From NCBI GenBank assembly GCA_944382785.1, contig CALWNO010000028.1, positions 1 through 32,865 of the forward strand: 32,865 nt of DNA. The letters run 5' to 3'. Of the stretch, positions 1 to 6,139 are shown in pieces (positions within the stretch are counted from its first letter, which is position 1; each line of letters opens with the position of its first letter). Below the pieces are notes generated by a model that saw nothing but the letters and a program-made list of their open reading frames with translations, was not told the DNA's origin and ran no database searches. A program made the position numbers and the translations under genes. Source of the stretch: an uncultured Gemmiger sp. Its GTDB lineage: Bacteria > Bacillota > Clostridia > Oscillospirales > Ruminococcaceae.

Positions 1-627
1 GAAGCCCAGGAAGCGACCCTGGCCGACAGCCAGAACCAGCTGAACACCAAGATCGATGAACTGGTGGCCAACATCCAACAGCAGGACGCCACCATCAGTG
101 AGGCGGAAGCCCGGGCCCAGGCCCTGTCCGCCGCCGAAAGCGACAAGCAGGCCGAATTCAACAAGGCGGTGGATGAGCTGGACTCCTACCTGCGGTCCAT
201 CATCAACAACAGCAGCGGCACCAACGCCACTCTGTCCTGCTCCCTGAACTTTATCTGCCCCCTGAACAGCTACAAGTACATTTCCTGTGAGTACGGCAGC
301 GGCGGCCACAAGGGCCGCGACTACGCCGCTCCCGGCGGCACCCCCATCCATGCGGTGGCCTCCGGTCAGGTCATTACGGTGGACAGCCATTACAGCTACG
401 GCTACTATGTCATGATCTACCACGGCACTGCCGATGACGGCAACAACTACACCACCTTGTACGCTCACATGCAGTCCTGGCCTTCGGTCAGCGTGGGACA
501 GACTGTCTCTCAGGGCGATGTCATCGGCTATGTGGGTTCCACCGGCAACTCCACCGGCAACCACCTGCATATTGAGCTGCGCCAGAACGGCGCCCGCATC
601 AATCCGGCCCTGTACATTCCGGCTTAA
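1..627 (+). CDS. M23 (LytM/EnvC-like) murein endopeptidase, 5' truncated by the window
   Basis: The reading frame is open from base 1, so the N-terminus lies outside the window; 208 residues are visible. Residues 1 to about 70 are rich in Glu, Gln, Ala and Lys with heptad-like spacing, which reads as the end of a coiled coil. The rest is a LytM/peptidase M23 domain with all expected residues: H103 and D107 in HKGRD, H156 in LYAHM, and H188/H190 in the HLH motif. Zn ligands and catalytic histidines are therefore intact and the enzyme should cleave peptidoglycan cross-bridges outside the membrane. Coiled coil plus LytM is the EnvC/NlpD architecture, and in many bacteria such a gene follows ftsEX and precedes a ctpA-type S41 gene. 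The S41 gene is present here at 816; ftsEX would be upstream and cannot be seen. Family assignment is firm, the division role is inferred. Confidence 0.9.
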   Translation, partial: EAQEATLADSQNQLNTKIDELVANIQQQDATISEAEARAQALSAAESDKQAEFNKAVDELDSYLRSIINNSSGTNATLSCSLNFICPLNSYKYISCEYGSGGHKGRDYAAPGGTPIHAVASGQVITVDSHYSYGYYVMIYHGTADDGNNYTTLYAHMQSWPSVSVGQTVSQGDVIGYVGSTGNSTGNHLHIELRQNGARINPALYIPA

Positions 628-648
628 CGTTGTTTAGGAGGCGTTCCT

Positions 649-750
649 ATGGAAAAACATCACAAGACCGGCGTCCGCGTGGTCTGCCTGGTCATCGCGG
701 TTCTGATGATTCTGGGCCTGTTTTCCTCGGTCGTTTATTCCCTGGTCTGA
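649..750 (+). CDS. 33-residue single-pass membrane microprotein
   Basis: This 33-codon frame starts 21 bases after the M23 stop and has an ideal ribosome binding site, AGGAGG at 636-641, seven bases before ATG. The product begins with a basic, His-containing stretch (MEKHHKTGVR) followed by one hydrophobic helix of about 20 residues with a short C-terminal tail, so it should be a single-pass inner-membrane peptide. The general pattern (short basic head, Val/Leu/Met-rich helix, near-terminal Ser and Leu) is reminiscent of DUF4044/Prli42 stressosome membrane miniproteins, but I cannot establish homology by eye. It sits between a murein hydrolase and an S41 protein in the same orientation and is probably co-transcribed. 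It could be a scaffold for either neighbour. It is easily missed by gene callers with a length cutoff. Confidence 0.7.
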   Translation: MEKHHKTGVRVVCLVIAVLMILGLFSSVVYSLV

Positions 751-815
751 TCCATCCGCCAAGACTGTGGCAGACGGCTTTGTTCCGCCTGCCGGATAAG
801 GAGATTGCCTGATTC

Positions 816-2027
816 ATGAGCAGAAAAGTCAACCTGGCCGTGGCCGCCACTGTCACCCTCATTGCAATGGCCGTGACCTTCTCGATCACCCTGGTCGTGT
901 CCATGGACATGTTCAACAACACCGTTTCCAGCGTCAAGAACAAGGAGCGGATGTACAACAAGCTGTCCGAGATCGACCGCTATGTGCGTGATAACGAATA
1001 CTTCGACATCAACGAGGACACCCTCAACGATACCATCGCTTCCGGCTATATGCTGGGTATCAGCGACAAGTACGCCCGTTACTACTCTGCCAAGGCCTAC
1101 ACCGAAAAGGTGGGGGTGGAGACCGGACGTCTGATGAATATTGGTGTGTCGGTGGTGAAGGATGCCTCCTCCGGTTACGCCCGTATCATCCGGGTATACA
1201 GCAACAGCCCGGCCAGTGAGATCGGCCTGCAGGTGGGCGGCTTTATCACCACCATCGGGGATACCAGCGTGCGCACCATGACCGACACCGCCGCCATCAA
1301 CTCCGCCCTGCTGGGGGAGGAAGGCACCACCGTCAGCATCACCTACCTGAACCCGGACCGCCAGGAACAACCTGCCGTGGAACTGGTGCGTTCCAACTAC
1401 ACCACCACCACCGTCTTTACCCAGATGACCGGCGACGGCTGCGGGTATGTGTGCATCGATGCGTTTGCATCCACCACCGGCACCGAGTTCCGTTCGGCCG
1501 TGGAAAACCTGATCAATGAGGGCGCCAAGGCCCTGGTATTTGACCTGCGCAACAACACCGGCGAATCCCTGGACGCTGCTCTGGTGGCTGCCGACTACTG
1601 CGTGCCTGCCGGTCTGATGGCCCAGAGCCAGGCCAAGGACGGCACACTCACCGACCTGCGCATCTCGGATGACCACGAAATCACCGTTCCCATGGTCTGT
1701 CTGGTCAACGGCAATACCGCCGGCGGCGCCGAGCTGTTCGCCAACGCTCTGCGAAAGATGGCCGGTGCCAGCATTGTGGGTACCACCACCGCGGGCAAGG
1801 GCGTGGTCCTCAGCGAGCCCCAGAGTTTCTCCGACGGCAGCGCGGCGGTCATCACCATCGGCCTGCTGCTGGACAATGAAGGCCAGAGCTGGAACGGCAC
1901 CGGTCTGACCCCGGATGTGGAAGCCGCCCTGACTGCTGATGAGCAGAACAGCTACTATGACTTTACGGTGGAAACCGATCCGCAGATCAACAAGGCTGTG
2001 ACTTCGGTCATGGCCATGGTCGGGTAA
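816..2027 (+). CDS. Membrane-anchored PDZ/S41 (CtpA-like) protein with the catalytic Ser replaced by Gly
   Basis: 403 residues. A membrane anchor or uncleaved signal spans about residues 7-29, then an N-terminal helical region, a PDZ domain (about 107-190) and an S41 core (about 200-370). Spacing to the motif T-T-T-A-G-K-G fixes the family lysine as K328. In S41 proteases the nucleophile lies 25 residues before this Lys inside an S-A-S-A-S-E type motif. Here the motif reads N-T-A-G-G-A-E and the nucleophile position is Gly303 (codon GGC at 1722-1724). The usual L-R-x-N-P-G-G motif is also altered to LRNNTGES. The protein therefore looks like a pseudoprotease that keeps PDZ and fold. AAGGAG at 798-803 precedes ATG 816 by 12 bases; a hairpin (769-793) lies just upstream. 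The stop codon touches the ribosome binding site of rsmA, so the genes are linked. Confidence 0.85.
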   Translation: MSRKVNLAVAATVTLIAMAVTFSITLVVSMDMFNNTVSSVKNKERMYNKLSEIDRYVRDNEYFDINEDTLNDTIASGYMLGISDKYARYYSAKAYTEKVGVETGRLMNIGVSVVKDASSGYARIIRVYSNSPASEIGLQVGGFITTIGDTSVRTMTDTAAINSALLGEEGTTVSITYLNPDRQEQPAVELVRSNYTTTTVFTQMTGDGCGYVCIDAFASTTGTEFRSAVENLINEGAKALVFDLRNNTGESLDAALVAADYCVPAGLMAQSQAKDGTLTDLRISDDHEITVPMVCLVNGNTAGGAELFANALRKMAGASIVGTTTAGKGVVLSEPQSFSDGSAAVITIGLLLDNEGQSWNGTGLTPDVEAALTADEQNSYYDFTVETDPQINKAVTSVMAMVG

Positions 2028-2039
2028 GGAGGCAGATCT

Positions 2040-2900
2040 ATGCCGGTTTTGACCGACCTTTCCACCATCCGCGACCTGTGCGCACGATATGATTTTGCTT
2101 TGTCCAAGGGCTTTGGCCAGAACTTCATCATCAACCCCGGTATCTGCCCCCGCATTGCGGAGGAGGCGGGCATCGGCCCCGGCTGGGGTGCCCTGGAAGT
2201 GGGCCCCGGCATCGGCGTCCTCACCGAACAGCTGGCCAAGCGGGCCGATAAGGTGGTTTCGGTGGAAGTGGACAAGCGCCTGGAACCCCTGCTGGCCGAG
2301 ACCATGGCCGGGTATGACAACTTCAAGCTGGTCATGGGGGATGTGCTCAAGGTGGACCTGGCGGATTTGCTGAAAGAGGAATTCGGCGACCGCCCGGTGG
2401 CTGTCTGCGCCAACCTGCCTTATTACATCACCAGCCCCATTCTCATGCGCCTGCTGGAAGAGAAACTGCCGGTGGAGAACATTACCGTCATGGTGCAGAA
2501 AGAGGCCGCACAGCGCCTGTGTGCCGCCCCAGGCACCCGGGAAGCCGGTGCTATCAGCTACGCTGTGGCCTACTATTCCACCCCCAGAATGCTCTTTACG
2601 GTGCAGCCGGGCAGCTTTTACCCGGCACCCAAGGTCACAAGTGCGGTCATCCGGTTGGATGTGCACAAGCAGCTCGCCGTGGATGTACCGGACGGGGACG
2701 AGGCGGGACTGTTCCGGCTGATCCGGGCTTCCTTCTCCCAGCGCCGCAAGACCATTGCCAATGTGGTTTCTTCCGGGTTGAACCTGCCAAAGCCCCAGGT
2801 GATGGACGCCCTGCAGGCTGCGGGCCTGGACGCCCGCCTGCGTCCTGAACAGCTGACCCTGCAGGATTATTGCCGACTGCTGGGCGCTCTGCGCGGTTGA
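2040..2900 (+). CDS. rsmA: 16S rRNA (adenine(1518)-N6/adenine(1519)-N6)-dimethyltransferase
   Basis: 286 residues, the normal length of RsmA/KsgA. It dimethylates two adjacent adenines in the 3'-terminal hairpin of 16S rRNA late in 30S assembly, using S-adenosylmethionine. The family entry motif GQNFI is at residues 26-30, SAM motif I EVGPGIGVLT at 53-62, and the catalytic motif IV NLPYYI at 125-130, followed by the C-terminal helical domain. GGAGG between 2028 and 2032, right after the S41 stop, is the ribosome binding site. The gene is the last of the envelope block; its stop codon lies inside the -35 box of the tRNA-Thr promoter. Nothing unusual in the protein itself. Confidence 0.97.
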   Translation: MPVLTDLSTIRDLCARYDFALSKGFGQNFIINPGICPRIAEEAGIGPGWGALEVGPGIGVLTEQLAKRADKVVSVEVDKRLEPLLAETMAGYDNFKLVMGDVLKVDLADLLKEEFGDRPVAVCANLPYYITSPILMRLLEEKLPVENITVMVQKEAAQRLCAAPGTREAGAISYAVAYYSTPRMLFTVQPGSFYPAPKVTSAVIRLDVHKQLAVDVPDGDEAGLFRLIRASFSQRRKTIANVVSSGLNLPKPQVMDALQAAGLDARLRPEQLTLQDYCRLLGALRG

Positions 2901-2925
2901 CACCGTGGCCGGACCATGATACAAT
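2897..2925 (+). promoter_or_regulatory. Sigma-A promoter of tRNA-Thr
   Basis: TTGACA at 2897-2902 and TACAAT at 2920-2925 are separated by 17 bases, and TG at 2917-2918 gives an extended -10. The -35 box overlaps the rsmA stop codon (2898-2900). Transcription should start near 2932, a few bases before the mature tRNA end. Confidence 0.85.
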
Positions 2926-2937
2926 AAAATGGTTCCC

Positions 2938-3013
2938 GCTGGCATAGCTCAATTGGCAGAGCAGCTGATTTGTAATCAGCAGGTTGCAGGTTCGATTCCT
3001 GTTGCCAGCTCCA
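2938..3013 (+). tRNA. tRNA-Thr (anticodon TGT)
   Basis: A 76-base cloverleaf with encoded CCA (3011-3013). The acceptor stem pairs GCTGGCA with TGCCAGC; the anticodon stem is GCTGA/TCAGC around the 7-base loop TTTGTAA, giving anticodon UGU, which reads ACA and, with wobble, other Thr codons. The T arm contains the standard GTTCGATTC sequence. It has its own strong promoter and a dedicated terminator, so it is a single-tRNA transcription unit. Confidence 0.97.
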
Positions 3014-3014
3014 T

Positions 3015-3051
3015 CACGCCGCAAGCATTTTCTGCTTGCGGCGTGTTTTTT
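3015..3051 (+). terminator. Rho-independent terminator of tRNA-Thr
   Basis: A perfect 13-bp stem (3015-3027 with 3033-3045, CACGCCGCAAGCA) with a 5-base loop is followed by six T residues (3046-3051). It begins two bases after the CCA end of the tRNA. Confidence 0.93.
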
Positions 3052-3082
3052 GTTAGGAAAGAGACAAGAAAAATCTGATAAG

Positions 3083-3122
3083 AAACGGCCCCGGAATGGA
3101 TCTTCATTCCGGGGCCGTTTTT
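3083..3122 (-). terminator. Terminator of the ABC-asnA operon, probably bidirectional
   Basis: A 16-bp perfect stem (3083-3098 with 3105-3120) with the 6-base loop GATCTT. It lies just beyond the stop of the last minus-strand gene (3129). On the plus strand the stem runs into five T residues (3118-3122), so it can also back up the tRNA terminator; on the minus strand the tail is a weaker T-rich stretch. Confidence 0.8.
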
Positions 3123-3128
3123 CAAAAC

Positions 3129-3347
3129 TTACTTGGTTTCGCTGTCCTTGGGCAACAGTCCGTATACCTGGTACAGGGTCAGTACATCCTGCAGGCTCAG
3201 CTTGCGGGCAAACAGCTGGCGGTAGGTGGCCGTTTTGACCTTGCCTTCCTGCTTCATTTTGTCCATGCGGGCAGTGGTTTCGGCGTACTGCTTCTGTACC
3301 GCTTCCAGCATGGCCTCAAAGGCGGCCAGGCGCTCTTCACTGCTCAC
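3129..3347 (-). CDS. 72-residue hypothetical protein coupled to asnA
   Basis: I do not recognise this gene. It encodes 72 residues, soluble, almost wholly helical in appearance and charged (many Glu, Lys, Gln), with no Cys and no membrane segment. The start codon is GTG (complement of 3345-3347) and overlaps the asnA stop as GTGA, so translation is likely coupled to asnA. The ribosome binding site must lie within the end of asnA. The coding frame ends directly before a strong terminator, making it the last gene of the exporter/asnA operon. The overlap and codon choice argue that it is real. A small partner or regulator of AsnA is possible but is only inference from position. Confidence 0.65.
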   Translation of the reverse strand: MSSEERLAAFEAMLEAVQKQYAETTARMDKMKQEGKVKTATYRQLFARKLSLQDVLTLYQVYGLLPKDSETK

Positions 3348-4354
3348 AGCAGGGTCACCCCCGCGGCTTCGCAGGCACTGCGGGTCTCTTCATCCCACAG
3401 GCTCACCTGCACTTCGCCCACGTGGGCCTTGCCCAGCAGCAGCATGCACAGGCGGCTCTGGCCGATGCCGCCGCCCATGGTCAGGGGCAGCTGACCGTTC
3501 AGCAGCATTTTGTGGAAGGGCAGCTCTGCCCGTTCGGGGCAGCCAGCCTCTGCCAGCTGGCGGCGCAGGGCATCGGCATCCACCCGGATCCCCATGCTGG
3601 ACAGCTCCAGGGCACAGCCCAGGGGCTTGTGCCAGAACAGGATATCGCAGTTCAGGGTCCAGTCATCGTAGTCGGGGGCGCGGCCGTCATGTACCTGGCC
3701 GGAAGCCAGCTTTCCGCCGATCTGCATGATGCAGACGGTGCCGTGCAGCCGGGTGATCTCGTTCTCCCGTTCCTTCGGTGTCAGGTCAGGGTACATGTCC
3801 TCCAGCTCCTGGGTGGTGATGAAGGCGACCTCCCGGCCCAGGCGGACCTTTTTCAGCTCCGGAAACTTCCAGCGCAGCTCGTCGGCAGTGGCGCACACCG
3901 CATCCACGATATCCCGCACCGTGTCTTTCAGGAAGGGGATGGTGCGCTGCTTTTCGGTCACCACCCGCTCCCAGTCCCACTGGTCCACATAGATGCTGTG
4001 CAGGTTGTCGGGAATCTCGTCCCGACGGATGGCGTTCATATCGCACACCAGGCCCTGCCCGGGACGGAACCCGTACTTGGCCAGGGCATAGCGCTTCCAT
4101 TTGGCTAGGCTGTGCACCACCTCGGCCTCCTCGTCCAGACAGGGAACGTCAAAGCGCACCGGGCGTTCCACCCCGTTCAGGTCGTCGTTCAGGCCGCTTC
4201 CGTGGAGCACGAACAGGGGCGCGGTGACCCGTTTCAGGTGCAGTGCGGCGCACAGCTTTTCCTGAAAGATGGTCTTGATCAGGCCGATGGCCTTCTGGGT
4301 GTCGTACAGGCCCAGAAGGCTCTTGTAATTCTGCGGGATCTGCGTGTGGGACAT
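3344..4354 (-). CDS. asnA: Aspartate--ammonia ligase (AsnA)
   Basis: 336 residues, full family length. AsnA makes asparagine from aspartate, ammonia and ATP via an aspartyl-AMP intermediate; it is structurally related to class II aspartyl/asparaginyl-tRNA synthetases. Recognisable features are the N-terminal YKSLLGLYDTQKAI segment, the conserved GSGLNDDLNGVERPV region, VDQWDWE, and the C-terminal GGGIGQSRLCMLLL motif, the equivalent of the class II synthetase motif 3 ATP site. The ribosome binding site GGAGG stands before ATG 4354. Only 27 bases separate it from the upstream ABC gene, so it is probably read from the exporter promoter at 7919-7947. There is no obvious functional link between the exporter and asparagine synthesis. 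Confidence 0.96.
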   Translation of the reverse strand: MSHTQIPQNYKSLLGLYDTQKAIGLIKTIFQEKLCAALHLKRVTAPLFVLHGSGLNDDLNGVERPVRFDVPCLDEEAEVVHSLAKWKRYALAKYGFRPGQGLVCDMNAIRRDEIPDNLHSIYVDQWDWERVVTEKQRTIPFLKDTVRDIVDAVCATADELRWKFPELKKVRLGREVAFITTQELEDMYPDLTPKERENEITRLHGTVCIMQIGGKLASGQVHDGRAPDYDDWTLNCDILFWHKPLGCALELSSMGIRVDADALRRQLAEAGCPERAELPFHKMLLNGQLPLTMGGGIGQSRLCMLLLGKAHVGEVQVSLWDEETRSACEAAGVTLL

Positions 4355-4381
4355 CTTGTTTTTCCTCCTTCTATTTGGCTG

Positions 4382-6139
4382 TCAGGCCGGGGCAAACTGG
4401 CTCTGGTACAGCTGGGCGTAAAAGCCATGCTGGGCCAGCAGTTCCTCATGGGTGCCGCTCTCAATGATGCTGCCGCTCTTCATCACCAGGATGCGGTCGG
4501 CATTCTTGATGGTGGACAGGCGGTGGGCCACAATAAAGCTGGTACGGCCCTTCATCAGTTCTTCAAAGGCATCCTGCACCAGCACCTCGGTGCGGGTGTC
4601 GATGCTGGAAGTGGCTTCATCCAGGATCAGAATGGGCGGGCGCCGCAGCATGACCCGGGCAATGCAGAGCAGCTGGCGCTGTCCGGCGCTCAGATTGTCC
4701 CCATCCTCGGCGATCATGGTGTCGTAGCCCTGGGGCAGACGGCAGATGAAGCTGTGGGCCCGGGCTTTCTTGGCGGCGGCGATGATCTCCTCCCGGGTGG
4801 CGTCCGGCTTGCCGTAGGCGATGTTCTCGGCCACAGTGCCGCATTTCAGCCAGGTCTCCTGCAGCACCATGCCCAGATTCGCCCGCAGGGAATCCCGGGT
4901 CACCGTGTCGATGGGATGGTCGTCCACCTTCAGGGAGCCGCCGTTGATTTCATAAAAACGCATGAGCAGGTTGACCAGGGTGGTCTTGCCACAGCCGGTG
5001 GGGCCCACCAGAGCAATGCGCTGCCCGGGCCAGACCCGCAGGTTCATATCCTCAATCAGGGGCACATCCGGCACATACCGGAACTTCACATGCTCAAAGG
5101 CCACCCGTCCTGCGCCCTGGTCCAGCTGTACTGCATCGGGGGTGTCGGGAACGATGGGGGGCTCGTCGATCAGATCAAATACCCGCTGGGCACAGGCCAG
5201 GGCGTTCTGCAGCTCGGTCATAACGCTGGAAATATCGTTGAAAGGTTTGGTGTACTGGTTGGCGTACTGGAGCAGCGCGGACAGATTGCCCGCCGTGATG
5301 CCGCCGGCAATGGCAAAGAGAGCGCCCAGCACACCCACCGCCGCATATACCAGAGAGTTGACAAAGCGGGTGCAGGGATTGGACAGGGAGGAGTAGAAGG
5401 TGGCCCGCAGCCCGCAGGATTGCAGGTCCAGGTTGATGCGCTCGAACCGTTCTTCGGCCCGGCTCTCGTACCCGAAGGCCCGCACCAGATGCTGGTTGCC
5501 CACCAGCTCCTCCACCAGACCGGTCATCTCGGCCCGGGTCTCGCTCTGGACCCGGAACATGGAGTAGGTGTGCTGGGCGATGAACTTGGCCACAAAGATG
5601 GACAGGGGGGTCAGCAGCCCCACCACCAGGGTAATGCGCCAGTCGATGGTCAGCATGAAAATCAGGGTGACCAGGATGGTCAGCACACCGGTGAACAGCT
5701 GAGTAAAGCCCATGAGCAACCCGTCGGAGAACTGTTCCACGTCGGTGGTCAGCCGGCTGATGGTCTCACCGGGACGGTGAGCGTCAATGTAGCTTAAAGG
5801 CAGTTCTTCCATGTGGCTGAACGCCCGCACCCGGATATCCCGCACCACCTGGAAGGTGATGTGGTTGTTGATCAGGCTCATGAGCCACTGACTCACCGAG
5901 GTGACGCAGACTACGATGCCCAGCTGAATGGCCAGGCTGACCAGGCCGGGCAGGTCCACCTGTCCGGGACCCAGGATCAGGTCCACGCCCAGGCCGGTGA
6001 GGATGGGGGCGTACAGGGTGGTGATGACCGTGACGGCGGCCAGTACCAGGGAAAGCAGCACCAGCAGGCGATAGGGGGCAATCAGGCGCAGAACCCGATG
6101 GATGGTGTCGCGGCTGGCAGTTTGTTTGGCCTTGCTCAT
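4382..6139 (-). CDS. ABC exporter half-transporter, catalytic-site subunit
   Basis: 585 residues: a six-helix type IV ABC exporter membrane domain (about 1-310) fused to one nucleotide-binding domain. The Walker A motif reads GPTGCGKTT, the signature LSAGQ, and Walker B ILILDEATSSID with the catalytic Glu at residue 508 (codon 4616-4618). The H-loop His is present (IVAHRLST). The signature deviates from LSGGQ, which matches the partner that provides the defective half of the second ATP site. It starts with ATG overlapping the stop of the upstream half-transporter (ATGA, 6136-6139), so the two are translationally coupled and should form a heterodimer of the TM287/288, BmrCD or LmrCD type. The substrate (drug, lipid or peptide) cannot be told from sequence. 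Confidence 0.93.
   Translation of the reverse strand: MSKAKQTASRDTIHRVLRLIAPYRLLVLLSLVLAAVTVITTLYAPILTGLGVDLILGPGQVDLPGLVSLAIQLGIVVCVTSVSQWLMSLINNHITFQVVRDIRVRAFSHMEELPLSYIDAHRPGETISRLTTDVEQFSDGLLMGFTQLFTGVLTILVTLIFMLTIDWRITLVVGLLTPLSIFVAKFIAQHTYSMFRVQSETRAEMTGLVEELVGNQHLVRAFGYESRAEERFERINLDLQSCGLRATFYSSLSNPCTRFVNSLVYAAVGVLGALFAIAGGITAGNLSALLQYANQYTKPFNDISSVMTELQNALACAQRVFDLIDEPPIVPDTPDAVQLDQGAGRVAFEHVKFRYVPDVPLIEDMNLRVWPGQRIALVGPTGCGKTTLVNLLMRFYEINGGSLKVDDHPIDTVTRDSLRANLGMVLQETWLKCGTVAENIAYGKPDATREEIIAAAKKARAHSFICRLPQGYDTMIAEDGDNLSAGQRQLLCIARVMLRRPPILILDEATSSIDTRTEVLVQDAFEELMKGRTSFIVAHRLSTIKNADRILVMKSGSIIESGTHEELLAQHGFYAQLYQSQFAPA

Noticed and set aside
735-2945. Very long open frame on the minus strand opposite S41 and rsmA
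   Set aside because: It mirrors the codon structure of the real plus-strand genes in GC-rich DNA, has low-complexity His/Gly/Gln-rich composition and no ribosome binding site. Similar antisense frames at 4112-5797, 6220-7905, 8005-10524 and 25334-26734 are rejected for the same reason.
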